DNA of 64,000 nucleotides from Paracoccaceae bacterium (GCA_012103375.1 WLWX01000001.1:3514492-3578491); one strand, 5' to 3'; counted from the stretch's first letter, positions 1 to 9,586 are shown. Made by a program: numbers and translations. The notes: generated by a model not told the origin, from the letters alone.

Positions 1-1495
1 GCTGATTCAATCCTCTCAACAAGCGGGAGGATCAGCCATGATGGGACCGAGGCAGGAAGCACAGGCGGCGCTGTTCTATGAGTTCTCGCTGGAAGACCAT
101 GTCCCGCAAGATCACCTGCTGCGATCGATTGATCGTTTCGTCGATCTGAGCAGCATCCGCGCCCATCTTGCCGATTTCTACAGCCACACCGGTCGTCCTT
201 CGATCGATCCTGAACTGCTGATCCGGATGCTGATCGTCGGTTACTGCTTCGGCATCCGGTCCGAGCGGCGGCTCTGTGAAGAGGTACACTTGAACCTCGC
301 GTACAGGTGGTTTTGTCGGCTCGACCTGGCCGATCGGGTGCCGGATCACTCGACCTTTTCAAAGAACCGGCATGGTCGGTTCCGCGAGAGTGAGCTGCTG
401 CGCCATCTCTTCGAGACCACGGTCGCGCGATGCATCGCCGAAGGTCTCGTCAGCGGTCAGCGCCTGGCCGTCGATGCCAGCTTGATCGAGGCGGATGCCA
501 ACAAGCAGTACTCTGCGCCAAAGGAAGAATGGGACATTGCGCGGATCGATGCAGACGCTGCACCCCGCGCGGTCCGCGAGTATCTCGACACTCTGGATGA
601 GGCCGCATTCGGAGCAGCGACACCGGTCGAGCCAAAGTTCACGTCCTATTCCGACCCAGCCAGCCAGTGGACGGCGGCGCGTAAGGGTCCCGCATTTTTT
701 GCCTACTCCGACAACTATCTCATCGATACCGATCATGGTGTCATCGTCGACGTGGAAGCGACACGGTCGATCCGTCAAGCCGAGGTGGGGTCAACCAAGA
801 CGATGCTGAAGCGGGCCAAAGAGCGCTTCGATCTTCATCCCGAACGGCTGATCGCCGACACCGCCTACGGATCGGGACCCATGCTCGGATGGCTGGTGGG
901 TGAAAAGATCGCACCGCACATCCCGGTCTTCGACAAAGCCGGGCGCACCGATGGCACCTGGTCCCGAGCTGACTTCGAATGGGATGCCGAGAACAATCAA
1001 TACATCTGCCCGGAAGGCGAGGCTCTGAAGCAGTTCCGCCGAAACTACTCCGACCCCAATCGCGGCCCAACCGGCAAGGGCGTGGCCAAGTACCAAGCGC
1101 TGAAGCACACCTGCCAATCCTGTCCTTCCAAGCCGAAGTGCTGCCCGAATGCCGACGCCCGTAAGATCACCCGTGAGGAACATGAGGACGCTCGCGACAT
1201 CGCCCGCGCAATCGCCAAAACGCCGCAATACAAGATCTCGGTGAAGCTCCGGAAGAAGGTCGAAATGCTCTTTGCCCACCTCAAGCGCATTCTCGGCCTG
1301 GGACGGCTCCGATTACGTGGACCATGCGGCGCAAATGACGAATTCCTGCTCGCCGCCACTGCCCAAAACCTTCGCAAACTGGCAAAGATCTTTCCTGCAC
1401 CGCAGCAAACGCGCAAAGCCTGATCAGAAAGGCGCTCGCGCTATGTTCAAATCGCTACTTTCTGCGCCCGCAACACGTTGTTTTTCCACAGAATC
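1..1495 (+). mobile_element. IS1182-type insertion sequence, right part (left end outside window)
   Basis: The window opens inside an insertion sequence. The only gene is the transposase at 38-1423. The right boundary is placed at 1495 because the sequence there ends in TTTTTCCACAGAATC, after which an unrelated oxidoreductase frame begins in mid-protein. The terminal 16 bases match the right end of the six MITEs in this window at 14 positions, and the next four bases (CGCC) match the target duplication of one MITE copy. The left terminal repeat and target duplication cannot be checked because they lie before position 1. Confidence 0.75.
38..1423 (+). CDS. IS1182 family transposase
   Basis: A 461-residue DDE-type transposase that would catalyse movement of the surrounding element. 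The N-terminal half has the DUF772-like helical region with 'PSIDPELLIRMLIVGYCFG'. It is followed by the catalytic core: first acidic residue in 'LAVDASLIEADA', second in 'LIADTAYGSG', and a C-terminal 'EMLFAHLKRILGL' carrying the final acidic residue. A Cys-rich stretch (CQSCPSKPKCCP) precedes the last block, as is usual in this family. The start ATG at 38 follows a GCGGGAGGA ribosome-binding site. The length is full for the family and no frameshift is seen, so the element may be active. Confidence 0.93.
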   Translation: MMGPRQEAQAALFYEFSLEDHVPQDHLLRSIDRFVDLSSIRAHLADFYSHTGRPSIDPELLIRMLIVGYCFGIRSERRLCEEVHLNLAYRWFCRLDLADRVPDHSTFSKNRHGRFRESELLRHLFETTVARCIAEGLVSGQRLAVDASLIEADANKQYSAPKEEWDIARIDADAAPRAVREYLDTLDEAAFGAATPVEPKFTSYSDPASQWTAARKGPAFFAYSDNYLIDTDHGVIVDVEATRSIRQAEVGSTKTMLKRAKERFDLHPERLIADTAYGSGPMLGWLVGEKIAPHIPVFDKAGRTDGTWSRADFEWDAENNQYICPEGEALKQFRRNYSDPNRGPTGKGVAKYQALKHTCQSCPSKPKCCPNADARKITREEHEDARDIARAIAKTPQYKISVKLRKKVEMLFAHLKRILGLGRLRLRGPCGANDEFLLAATAQNLRKLAKIFPAPQQTRKA

Positions 1496-2351
1496 CGCCC
1501 AAAAAGTGCAGTCGGCGCTGGGTGCCGGAACCAGATACATGACGCCGGACGACATCGCGCGGGAATATCCGTTTTATAATCTTCAGGGTATTCTTGGGGC
1601 CAACCACAATCTGATTGACGAAGGGTATTTCGACGGGAATACGCTGTTTGATTGGTGGAAACGCAAAGCGCGCGAAAACGGCGTCGAATATATCACGAAT
1701 GAAGTTGTCGGTATTACAAAAAACAAAGTCGGAGATCGCGTCGATTCGGTCACGCTGAAATCCGGAAACCGCATTTCCTGCGACACGCTGGTTAACGCAT
1801 CCGGACTGCGCGCCGCAATCACGGCGCGAATGGCCGGAATTGAAATTCCTGTGGAACCGCGTAAACGCTACACTTTCATATTCGACGCGGAAAACCCGCT
1901 TGACCGGGATTTGCCGCTGACAATTGATCCCTCCGGGGTGCACACAAGAAGCGATGGTCGGTTCTATCTGGCCGGATGCCCGCCGGATGAAGACCCGCCC
2001 GTCGAACCCGATGATTTCGAACAGGATTTTAATATCTGGGAGGATAAAGCCTGGCCCGCAATCGCCAACCGAATTCCACAGTTCGAGGCTATAAAACTCG
2101 TCAACTCCTGGGCGGGCCATTACGCATTCAACGTATTCGACCAAAACGCGATTCTGGGTCCGCATACTGAGGTTACGAATTTCATGTTCGTCAATGGTTT
2201 CTCAGGGCATGGGTTTCAGCAATCCCCTGCGATGGGTCGCGGCATGGCCGAACTTGTAATTCACGGCGAATTCCGAACCCTCGATCTGACACCATTCGGA
2301 TATGACCGTATCGCCCAGAACAAACCCTTCATTGAAAAGGCTGTGATATGA
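1496..2351 (+). pseudogene. FAD-dependent (DAO-type) oxidoreductase, 5' end removed by IS insertion
   Basis: C-terminal roughly 285 residues of a D-amino-acid-oxidase-family FAD enzyme. It retains the substrate/FAD part: a 'GILGANHNLIDEGYFDG' segment, a 'DTLVNASGLRA' FAD-contact motif, and the terminal 'NGFSGHGFQQSPAMGRGMAEL' signature typical of DAO proteins. The N-terminal Rossmann GxGxxG segment is missing because the upstream DNA is the insertion sequence ending at 1495. The frame stays open back into the element, so a long hybrid ORF from 1272 exists, but its first part is IS sequence. It overlaps the next gene by 4 bp, implying an original operon. The substrate is unknown. Confidence 0.8.
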
Positions 2352-3184
2352 AAAAAATCGTTCTGACCGGGGCCGCAGGCCGATTGGGATCTTACCTGCG
2401 CGAACCGCTGCTGACGATGGCAGATGAATTGGTATCGACGGATATCGCGGATGATATTGGAAAACTTTATCCAGGTGAATCCTACGTCCAGGCCGACCTC
2501 GCCGATTTCACGGCGATGAATAATATCCTGAAAGATGCGGATATGGTCGCCCATTTTGGCGCGTTTGTCGACGAGGGTCCGTTTGATAAGCTCCTGGGGC
2601 CGAATTTCATTGGCGCCTATAATATCTGGGAGGCTGCATATCAGAACAATGTGCGCCGCGTTATCTATGCCAGCTCCATTCACGCGGTCGGAATGCACCT
2701 GAAATCAGAGGCTATCGGAATTGATGCGCCACACAGGCCCGATACATTTTATGGGCTTGCCAAATGTTTCGCCGAAGATTTGGGCCGTATGTATTGGGAT
2801 AAACGCGGTCTGGAATCCGTTTGCCTGCGCATTCTGTCCTGCGCCCAGGTCACCAGCGCGCGGGCGCTTGGATCGTGGCTGTCCTATGACGATTTGATTC
2901 AGCTGGTCACCCGCGCGATTGATACGCCGACGACCGGGTTTTCCATCGTCTACGGTGTGTCCAACAATGACCGGTCGCCGGTGGATAATTCCGGCGCGGC
3001 CTTCCTTGGCTATCGCCCCAAGGATAACGCCGAACAATTCGCGCCCGAAATCCTTGCCGCCGAACCGCCCGCCGATCCGCAGGATCCCGGCCAGATGTAT
3101 CACGGAGGACCGTTCGCCAAGGTCGATATCGGTGAAAGCGGGCTGGCGCAGATGACGATAGTTGACGACGCGAAAAAGACCTGA
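2348..3184 (+). CDS. NAD-dependent epimerase/dehydratase, uronate-dehydrogenase-like SDR
   Basis: A 278-residue extended short-chain dehydrogenase. It has the N-terminal Rossmann motif TGAAGRLG (residues about 7-14), a Ser in 'VIYASSIHAVG', and the catalytic pair Tyr-x3-Lys in 'FYGLAKCFAE'. The layout and 'GFLGYRPKDNAEQFA' near the C-terminus resemble bacterial uronate dehydrogenases, which oxidise glucuronate or galacturonate to the aldarolactone. The ATG overlaps the stop of the truncated FAD enzyme (ATGA), so the two were translationally coupled. The IS upstream may now supply or remove its promoter. The uronate assignment is by resemblance; other sugar substrates are possible. Confidence 0.75.
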   Translation: MKKIVLTGAAGRLGSYLREPLLTMADELVSTDIADDIGKLYPGESYVQADLADFTAMNNILKDADMVAHFGAFVDEGPFDKLLGPNFIGAYNIWEAAYQNNVRRVIYASSIHAVGMHLKSEAIGIDAPHRPDTFYGLAKCFAEDLGRMYWDKRGLESVCLRILSCAQVTSARALGSWLSYDDLIQLVTRAIDTPTTGFSIVYGVSNNDRSPVDNSGAAFLGYRPKDNAEQFAPEILAAEPPADPQDPGQMYHGGPFAKVDIGESGLAQMTIVDDAKKT

Positions 3185-3245
3185 GCACGTCTTGAGGAAC
3201 CCGGCCAGCACCCCACATCACAGACATCAACAGGAGGATTCCACC

Positions 3246-3626
3246 ATGAAATCTGCACAGGACTATCTGCAATCGGCAAATGCCGACGTTCCCAAAATCA
3301 CACCTCAACAAGGGATCGAGCGGCACCAGGCTGGCGACACCGTATTCGTCGATGTGCGCGACAGCGCCGACATTGCGAAATCCGGCACCATCCAGGGCGC
3401 CCAACGCATTCCGCGTGGCTTCATCGAATTCGCCGCCGATCCGGCGATGGAAAAATTCCACAACCCCGCCATGCAGAAGGATGCGCAGATCTGCCTGGTT
3501 TGCGGTGCCGGCGGACAGGCCGCCCTGGCCGGGCAGACGCTTCAGCAGATGGGCTATCAGAACGTGTTCAACGTCGGTGCCATTGGCAGCTGGAAAGAGG
3601 CCGGCGGCCCAATGGAAGACGGCTAA
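3246..3626 (+). CDS. single-domain rhodanese-like protein
   Basis: A 126-residue rhodanese domain. The ATG at 3246 follows a strong AGGAGG at 3232-3237; a longer frame from 3162 overlaps the upstream gene and is not preferred. The domain shows 'VFVDVRDSADI' and the substrate-stabilising 'GAQRIPRGFIEF' segment. The active loop 'CLVCGAGGQAALAGQTL' provides a Cys for persulfide transfer. The protein is cytoplasmic, with no signal peptide. It follows the SDR gene by 61 bp on the same strand and may be part of the same transcript. The sulfur acceptor cannot be deduced. Confidence 0.85.
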   Translation: MKSAQDYLQSANADVPKITPQQGIERHQAGDTVFVDVRDSADIAKSGTIQGAQRIPRGFIEFAADPAMEKFHNPAMQKDAQICLVCGAGGQAALAGQTLQQMGYQNVFNVGAIGSWKEAGGPMEDG

Positions 3627-3665
3627 ATCAGTCCTCGAAAACGCCATCGGCGGCGCATTTGATCG

Positions 3666-4286
3666 TCAGGTCAGCGGAATCACCAGCCCGACGCCGATCA
3701 ACAACCAGCCTGCGATGACATTCAGCCGCCTGAGGGCGCTGGGTGTCGTCAACAGGCGGCGCGCGCGGTCGATAAACAGCGCCATGATGACATTGCCCAG
3801 CAGCGGCACCACAATGGACAGCGCGACAATGGCGGCGATATCGGGCCAGGTGATTGTCGTCAGATCGAAGAAGCCCGGCAACACGCCCATGTAGAACAGG
3901 ATCGCCTTAGGGTTGCCCAGGATGACGAGGATTCCGGCGATGAAACCGGCCCACATGCCGGGACGGGTCAGGCGGCTGTCACGGGCGATGGATTTCCCGG
4001 CGTTGCGGATCAGCAGGATGCCCATGACCAGAAAAATCGCAGATGCCCCCCAGCGCAGCACCGTCATGAAGCCGTCGAACTGATCGACAATCCAGGTGAC
4101 GCCGATAATCGCAAGCAGGGGCCACAGCGCATCGCCAATAACCACGCCCAGCGCCAGCGGCCAGGCGGCGTGGAACCCACCCGAAAGACCCCGCGCGATC
4201 AGCGCCACCCAGACCGGCCCCGGCGTCAGGAACAGGATCAGCAGCGCACCCGCATAAAGCAGAAAATCGACTGGTGTTGCGGTCAT
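3666..4286 (-). CDS. LysE family amino-acid exporter
   Basis: A 206-residue inner-membrane protein of the LysE/RhtB superfamily. The N-terminus carries the family signature in 'LILFLTPGPVWVALIARGLSGG', followed by about six hydrophobic segments and a 'LGNPKAILFYMGVLP' motif typical of the family. The start at 4286 (MTATPVDF) overlaps the stop of the DUF1697 gene as ATGA, so it is translationally coupled to DUF1697 and downstream of recF. The exported substrate (amino acid or analogue) cannot be inferred. Confidence 0.9.
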   Translation of the reverse strand: MTATPVDFLLYAGALLILFLTPGPVWVALIARGLSGGFHAAWPLALGVVIGDALWPLLAIIGVTWIVDQFDGFMTVLRWGASAIFLVMGILLIRNAGKSIARDSRLTRPGMWAGFIAGILVILGNPKAILFYMGVLPGFFDLTTITWPDIAAIVALSIVVPLLGNVIMALFIDRARRLLTTPSALRRLNVIAGWLLIGVGLVIPLT

Positions 4287-4801
4287 GACAGCCCTTGCGC
4301 CAGATCTCGGATCGCCATCACACTGCGCCAATTGCGCGCCGTCGTCGGAACACACAGCAGCCGATCCATCCGCGGCGCGATTTTCGACGCCGACATCCCC
4401 GCAGGCGTGTGCAGATAGACCACGCCGGTGCCGATCTGCGCACGCTCATCCGGGGCGGCGACTTGGTTCAGGGCATCCTGCGTCGTGTCGAATGCCCCAT
4501 GCGCAACAAACAGGTGGAGCGCTTTGGGATCATCCGTCGGAAACGGGCAGGCACGGATCGCACCAGTCCAGAACGCACGGCTGCGGATCATCACATTGGG
4601 CCGGAATCCATATTCATCTTCAATGGCTTGCGACACAGCCGCCTCGGACAGATCGCCGCGCCAGACAGCGTTTCCGCTTTGGATATAGGTCTTGCAATCC
4701 TGCGCCCCCAGCCCCGCCAGCAGGGTGCGAAATCCGGCCATGGGCAGGGTGTTGTGCCCCCCGACGTTGATACCGCGCAGCAGGGCGATTTGGATACTCA
4801 T
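4283..4801 (-). CDS. DUF1697 family protein
   Basis: A 172-residue protein recognised by the DUF1697 opening 'IALLRGINVGGHNTLPMAG' and the internal 'CKTYIQSGNAVW'. Both are diagnostic of this widely distributed, biochemically uncharacterised family. No signal peptide or membrane segment is seen. It overlaps recF by 4 bp upstream and the LysE gene by 4 bp downstream, so it is the middle gene of a tightly coupled trio. No function is assigned. Confidence 0.85.
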   Translation of the reverse strand: MSIQIALLRGINVGGHNTLPMAGFRTLLAGLGAQDCKTYIQSGNAVWRGDLSEAAVSQAIEDEYGFRPNVMIRSRAFWTGAIRACPFPTDDPKALHLFVAHGAFDTTQDALNQVAAPDERAQIGTGVVYLHTPAGMSASKIAPRMDRLLCVPTTARNWRSVMAIRDLAQGLS

Positions 4802-5889
4802 GCCTGTGCCACCTGCGATGTTCCGTCTGCATCGCTGACCGCCAGCCGCGTTGCGCGGTCGCCCAGATCATCGAATAATTCCGCCCCGGTGCCGGTCATC
4901 CAGGCCTGTGCGCCCAGCGCGACAATCTCATCATAAAGCGCGGCACGCCGGTCGGCATCCAGATGGGCTGCGACCTCGTCCAGCAGCAACAGCGGCGGCG
5001 CGCCAACCTCTTCCGTCAGGGCGCGGGCATTGGCAAGGATCAGCGAGATCAGCAGCGCCTTCTGCTCTCCGGTCGAACACTGCGCCGCCGCGACGCCCTT
5101 GTCGGCATAGATCGCGCCCAGATCGGCTCGGTGCGGACCCGTCAGCGTGCGCCCGGCGGTCATGTCGCGCGCACGGCCCCCGCGCAGCGTTTCGGCAAGC
5201 GCTTCCGCCTCAAACGGGTCGGCGGCACCATCGGGGCCGAGCATGGTCAGCGTCGCCACCGGAAAACTGCCGCCGCCCTCGGCGGCTGCCACCCGGGCCA
5301 GCGCATCCCGCCGCGACATGTCGATACGTGCACCGGCGTCGGCCATCCGTGCCTCCAGCGCGTCGTACCATCGGGCGTCGTTGACGTGATCTTTCAAAAG
5401 GCGATTGCGATCCCGCATCGCCTTTTCGTAATCCAGCACAGCCTCACCATGGCGCGGATCAAAGCTCAGCGTCATGCGGTCCAGAAACCGCCGCCGCCCC
5501 TCGGCCCCTTCGATCCACAGCCGATCCATTGCAGGCACCAGCCACAGCACCCGCGCGATCCGGCCCAGCGCGGTTTGCGTGGCCGCTTTGCCGTCGATGC
5601 GCACGCCGCGTGGCCCGCCTTCGGAAACCGTTTCAACCTCGTGCATCTGCCCCAACGAGGTTACCAGGGCGGTCACCTTCCAGCCAATCCCGCCCGGCTG
5701 ACGCGCCAGATCGCCCACCGCCGCCCGGCGCAATCCGCGCCCCGGCGACAGCATCGACACCGCTTCCAGGATGTTGGTTTTGCCCGCACCGTTAGGCCCG
5801 AATATCGCCACCGGGCGCGCATCAACAGCCAGCTCGGTGCGGCTATGCGACCGGAACTGCGACAGGGTCAGAGAGGTCAGCGCAGCCAA
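4798..5889 (-). CDS. recF: DNA replication/repair protein RecF
   Basis: A 363-residue SMC-like ATPase that loads RecA at ssDNA gaps with RecO and RecR. It has Walker A GPNGAGKTN near residues 31-39, the ABC signature 'STGEQKALLISL', and Walker B 'LLLLDEVAAHLD' followed by the D-loop. Its position directly downstream of dnaA and dnaN on the same strand is the classic arrangement and supports the call. There is a 62-bp gap to dnaN. It overlaps DUF1697 downstream. Confidence 0.97.
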   Translation of the reverse strand: MAALTSLTLSQFRSHSRTELAVDARPVAIFGPNGAGKTNILEAVSMLSPGRGLRRAAVGDLARQPGGIGWKVTALVTSLGQMHEVETVSEGGPRGVRIDGKAATQTALGRIARVLWLVPAMDRLWIEGAEGRRRFLDRMTLSFDPRHGEAVLDYEKAMRDRNRLLKDHVNDARWYDALEARMADAGARIDMSRRDALARVAAAEGGGSFPVATLTMLGPDGAADPFEAEALAETLRGGRARDMTAGRTLTGPHRADLGAIYADKGVAAAQCSTGEQKALLISLILANARALTEEVGAPPLLLLDEVAAHLDADRRAALYDEIVALGAQAWMTGTGAELFDDLGDRATRLAVSDADGTSQVAQA

Positions 5890-5951
5890 TCCTTGCCCTT
5901 CTTCTTTTCAGAAATACTCCCGCCGGAGGCATCCGTCGCCGCGAAGCGGCC

Positions 5952-7070
5952 TCAGACCCGCATCGGCATCACAACATAGACCGCCGACTGATCGTTGCCT
6001 TCGCGCATCAGCGTCGGATCGCCTGCGGTATTGAACATGAAGACCGCATTCTCACGATCCACCTGACTGGCGATTTCCAGCAGGTATTTGGCGTTAAATC
6101 CAATCTCCAGCTTTTCATCGCCGTAAGCCACGGCCAGTTCTTCTTCCGCCGCCCCTGCATCCGGCGCGTTCACCGACAGGATCAGGCGATCTTCGTCCAG
6201 CTGCATCTTGACCGCGCGCGAACGTTCGCTGCTGACCGTCGCGACACGATCTACTGCGCGGGCGAAATCAGCCGCGTCGACTTCCATCCGCCGGGTATTG
6301 GCGGTCGGGATGACGCGGCCATAGTCGGGGAAGGTGCCGTCGATGACTTTTGAGGTCAGCGTGATCTCGGGCGTGGCGAACCGCACTTTGGTTTCGCTGA
6401 CGGAAACGGCGATCGAGGCATCATCGTCATCCAGCAGCTTGCGCAATTCATTGACGGTCTTGCGCGGCACGATCACGCCGGCCATGCCCTCGGCCCCGGC
6501 AGGCAGATCGGCGTCGATGCGCGCAAGGCGGTGACCATCCGTCGCCACACAGCGCAGCACCTGCCCGCCGTCGCCATCGGCGACATGCATATAGACGCCG
6601 TTCAGGTAATACCGCGTTTCTTCGGTCGAGATCGCGAATTTCGACTTGTCGAACAGGCGCCGCAGCACCGGCGCCGGGGCCGAGAAGTTCGAGGCATACT
6701 CGGACGAGGCCATTTGCGGAAAGTCTTCTTTCGGCAGCGTTGCCAGCGCAAAGTTCGACCGGCCCGCCTCGACAGTCAGGCGACCCGCCGCGCCATCGTC
6801 GGCAAGGCTGACCAGTGCGCCGTCGGGCAGCTTCCTGACAATCTCGTGCAGGGTGACGGCGTTCACGGTGGTAGACCCGGCGCGTTCGACCTGCGCGTTC
6901 ACCTTATCGACCACCTCGATGTCCAGATCGGTGGCGCGGAAGCTGACGCTGTCGCCCTCAGCCTCGATCAGCACATTGGCCAGAATCGGGATTGTATTGC
7001 GGCGTTCGACAACCGACTGGGCCTGGCTGACGGCCCTGAGCAGGGTTGCACGTTCGATCGAGATTTTCAT
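5952..7070 (-). CDS. dnaN: DNA polymerase III beta subunit (sliding clamp)
   Basis: A 372-residue clamp that encircles DNA and tethers replicative polymerases. The N-terminal 'MKISIERATLLRAVSQAQSVVERR' pattern, the central 'RYYLNGVYMH' and the C-terminal 'AVYVVMPMRV' ending are typical of the three-domain clamp. Length is normal. It lies between dnaA (132 bp upstream) and recF, all transcribed leftwards, and is likely co-regulated with dnaA. Confidence 0.98.
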   Translation of the reverse strand: MKISIERATLLRAVSQAQSVVERRNTIPILANVLIEAEGDSVSFRATDLDIEVVDKVNAQVERAGSTTVNAVTLHEIVRKLPDGALVSLADDGAAGRLTVEAGRSNFALATLPKEDFPQMASSEYASNFSAPAPVLRRLFDKSKFAISTEETRYYLNGVYMHVADGDGGQVLRCVATDGHRLARIDADLPAGAEGMAGVIVPRKTVNELRKLLDDDDASIAVSVSETKVRFATPEITLTSKVIDGTFPDYGRVIPTANTRRMEVDAADFARAVDRVATVSSERSRAVKMQLDEDRLILSVNAPDAGAAEEELAVAYGDEKLEIGFNAKYLLEIASQVDRENAVFMFNTAGDPTLMREGNDQSAVYVVMPMRV

Positions 7071-7202
7071 GGTCCAGGCTCCATCCCCATTGCCACATCC
7101 CCAATTGCCGTCAGGCCAGTTCCACCTGGCCGGGCGGGCACCCTAACCGACAGGCCGGGGCGCGCAAGGTTTTTTGGACTGTGAGTCAGCGACTGCGGGG
7201 CG

Positions 7203-8552
7203 TCAACCCTCGAGGCTGCGGCGCAGCATTTCCAGATCATCCGCGATCTGACTGTCGGTTTCCTTCAACTGCTCGATCCGTTTGACGCCGTGCATCACCG
7301 TGGTGTGGTCCCGGCCACCAAACCGACGCCCGATTTCGGGCAAAGAGCGTGAGGTCAGCTGCTTGGCCAGATACATCGCCATCTGGCGCGGACGGGCGTA
7401 AACCCGCATCCGTTTCGGGCCGATCATATCCGACAAGCGGATGTTGTAATGGTCGGACACCTTGCGCTGGATTTCCTCGACCGTGATTTTGCGGTCCGAA
7501 GCGCGCAGAATATCGGCCAGGCAATCCTGGGTCATTTCCAGTGTGATTTCGCGGCCCACAAGCTCTCCGAAGGCGAACAGACGCATCAGCGCGCCTTCCA
7601 GCACGCGCACGTTGGTCGATATCCTGTGGGCGAGGAATTCCAGAACCCCGTCTGCGATGCCGATTTTGCCGAACTGGCTGCTGAACTGTTCGACTTTGGA
7701 TTGCAGGATGCCCAGGCGCAATTCGTAATTGGTGGGGTGCAGATCGACGACCAAACCCGATTGCAGGCGCGATTTGATGCGATCCTCGATGCCCTCCATC
7801 TCTCCGGGGGCGCGGTCGCCCGAGATGATGATCTGCCGGTTCTGATCGACCAGGGCGTTGAAAGTATGGAAGAATTCCTCCTGCGTGGATTCCTTGCCGG
7901 TGATGAACTGGACGTCGTCGATCATTAGAATATCGACCGAGCGGAACAGTTGCTTGAATTCCATCATGGCGCGGTCACGCAGGGCCTGCACGAAGCGATA
8001 CATGAACTGCTCGGCAGACAGATAGACGACGCGCGCCTCGGGGTTGCGGCGCGCCAATTCCCAGGCGATGGCATGCATCAGGTGGGTTTTTCCAAGGCCG
8101 ACACCACCGTAAAGGAACAGCGGGTTGAAGCTGACCGGCGCGCCCTCGGCCACGCGGCGCGCGGCGGCGTGGGCCAGTTCATTCGGTTTGCCGACGACAA
8201 AACTGTCGAAGGTGTGGCGCGCATCCAGCGTCGCCCCGGTGACGAAATCTTCGGGCAGTTTGGCAACGGCGGGCTTTTCGGCGGCATTCGGGCGGATCAC
8301 CCGCGCGGCCCTGGCCGAAACCTGGAACACCACGCGGCTGACAACCTCTCCGGCGGCGACCAGCGCTTGCAGGATCATATCCGAGAAATTGCGCGAGACC
8401 CAGTCGCCGATGAATTGCGTCGGCACGTGGAAGGTCGCAACGCCATCCGTCAGCCCCGCAAATTCCAGCGGTTCGATCCAGTTCGTGTAGTTGTTCTTTC
8501 CGACCGACTTTTGCAGCTTCTGCCGGATCTGTCCCCAAGTGTCTTCCGTCAT
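7203..8552 (-). CDS. dnaA: chromosomal replication initiator DnaA
   Basis: A 449-residue AAA+ initiator. Domain I begins '[17 protein letters not shown]'. The AAA+ core has Walker [10 protein letters not shown] and Walker B '[13 protein letters not shown]'. C-terminal domain IV carries the DNA-binding signature '[15 protein letters not shown]'. It binds DnaA boxes and opens oriC. Only 24 bp separate its start from the downstream end of the rhodanese gene, and no cluster of TTATCCACA-like boxes was found on either side, so oriC is probably elsewhere. Confidence 0.98.
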   Translation of the reverse strand: MTEDTWGQIRQKLQKSVGKNNYTNWIEPLEFAGLTDGVATFHVPTQFIGDWVSRNFSDMILQALVAAGEVVSRVVFQVSARAARVIRPNAAEKPAVAKLPEDFVTGATLDARHTFDSFVVGKPNELAHAAARRVAEGAPVSFNPLFLYGGVGLGKTHLMHAIAWELARRNPEARVVYLSAEQFMYRFVQALRDRAMMEFKQLFRSVDILMIDDVQFITGKESTQEEFFHTFNALVDQNRQIIISGDRAPGEMEGIEDRIKSRLQSGLVVDLHPTNYELRLGILQSKVEQFSSQFGKIGIADGVLEFLAHRISTNVRVLEGALMRLFAFGELVGREITLEMTQDCLADILRASDRKITVEEIQRKVSDHYNIRLSDMIGPKRMRVYARPRQMAMYLAKQLTSRSLPEIGRRFGGRDHTTVMHGVKRIEQLKETDSQIADDLEMLRRSLEG

Positions 8553-8576
8553 GGTTCCTCGACGTTTCTGTTCTTG

Positions 8577-9026
8577 TCAGGTCTGGCGCCAGGCCAGCCC
8601 GCGGGCTTTCCACCCGTTTATGTTACCCCGATGCCCGTTTTCGTCCATATCGCCTTCAAAACCTTCGGCGATATTCAGGCATTCCACTTCGTCGCCGAAC
8701 TGGCGAAAATACCGCATCACTGCTTCAGCCGCCATTTTTGAGCGTTGCCCCGAACGGCACAGAAACAGCAGCGTCGTGGCATTGCGCCCGTCCAGCTGTT
8801 TCTTCGCGGCCGAGGCGAAATGCGGGTTAACCGCCATGTCGGGAAAGCGTGCCCATTCGACCATGACTGGCGTGCTGCCCAAAGACCGCAAATCCGGCAT
8901 GCCGACGAACCCCCATTCGGCGCGCGTCCGGACATCAACCAGAAGCGCGTTTGGGTCATCCTCAAGCATTCGCCACGCATCATCGGGATTCACATCCCCG
9001 ACCCGCGTGCCAAAACCTGAACTCAT
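8577..9026 (-). CDS. rhodanese-like domain protein
   Basis: A 149-residue single rhodanese domain preceding dnaA. It has 'ALLVDVRTRAEWGFVGMPDL' and the active loop 'LFLCRSGQRSKMAAEA', which supplies the persulfide-forming Cys in a CRSGQRS loop. The insertion between strands is somewhat longer than in minimal rhodaneses. The protein is cytoplasmic. Its role is unassigned; the position between rpsT and dnaA is seen in related bacteria. Confidence 0.88.
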   Translation of the reverse strand: MSSGFGTRVGDVNPDDAWRMLEDDPNALLVDVRTRAEWGFVGMPDLRSLGSTPVMVEWARFPDMAVNPHFASAAKKQLDGRNATTLLFLCRSGQRSKMAAEAVMRYFRQFGDEVECLNIAEGFEGDMDENGHRGNINGWKARGLAWRQT

Positions 9027-9189
9027 CCGCTGTCCCCCCAGACAAAGTGAATCGTTTTTCTTCGTTACCCGGTCTTCGTATCAATGCCGCACGGGCGCTC
9101 GCAACAGAACTTCGCGCTTGACTCGGGCCTTGGTTGAAAGAATCCCCCTGGCCCGCCGAAAAAATTCCAATCGTGTTCGATTTGGTCAA

Positions 9190-9222
9190 CAAAAAAAGGC
9201 GCGCCCAGTGGGGTGCGCCTTT
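9190..9222 (-). terminator. rho-independent terminator after rpsT
   Basis: Read on the minus strand, an 11-position stem with one mismatch (AAGGCGCACCC pairing with GGGCGCGCCTT, loop CACT) is followed at once by a run of T residues. It lies about 45 bp beyond the rpsT stop and fits termination of that transcript. Confidence 0.8.
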
Positions 9223-9268
9223 GGGTCCGGCGGCCATTGCAGGCCAACCGGCAGGTAATCCGCAAAGA

Positions 9269-9532
9269 TCAGCCGATGGCTTTGACCCGGGCGCTCAGGC
9301 GCGACATTTTGCGCGCTACGGTGTTCTTGTGGAAGATGCCCTTGGTGACACCGCGCATCAGCTCGGGCTGGGCGGCGCGCAACGCGGCGGTTGCGGCATC
9401 CTTGTCGCCAGATGCGATCGCTTCTTCGACTTTGCGCAGCTGCGTGCGCACGCGCGAACGGCGGGCTTTGTTGATTGCAAAACGACGCTCGTTCTGGCGG
9501 GCGCGTTTCTTGGACTGGGGTGAATTGGCCAT
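9269..9532 (-). CDS. rpsT: 30S ribosomal protein S20
   Basis: An 87-residue basic protein with the S20 opening '[17 protein letters not shown]' and helical '[14 protein letters not shown]'. It is a primary 16S rRNA-binding protein of the small subunit. The placement of rpsT upstream of dnaA is common in alphaproteobacteria. A strong terminator follows. The upstream leader contains an inverted repeat (9587-9602). Confidence 0.97.
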   Translation of the reverse strand: MANSPQSKKRARQNERRFAINKARRSRVRTQLRKVEEAIASGDKDAATAALRAAQPELMRGVTKGIFHKNTVARKMSRLSARVKAIG

Positions 9533-9586
9533 GGTCGTGTCCTTCGGTATTCGGATCCAAATCTTTGCTGCACGAAGGACCCACGA

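Noticed and set aside
1272-1495. N-terminal extension of the FAD oxidoreductase reading into the IS
   Set aside because: The first 75 codons are an out-of-frame reading of the transposase gene and IS end; no oxidoreductase similarity.
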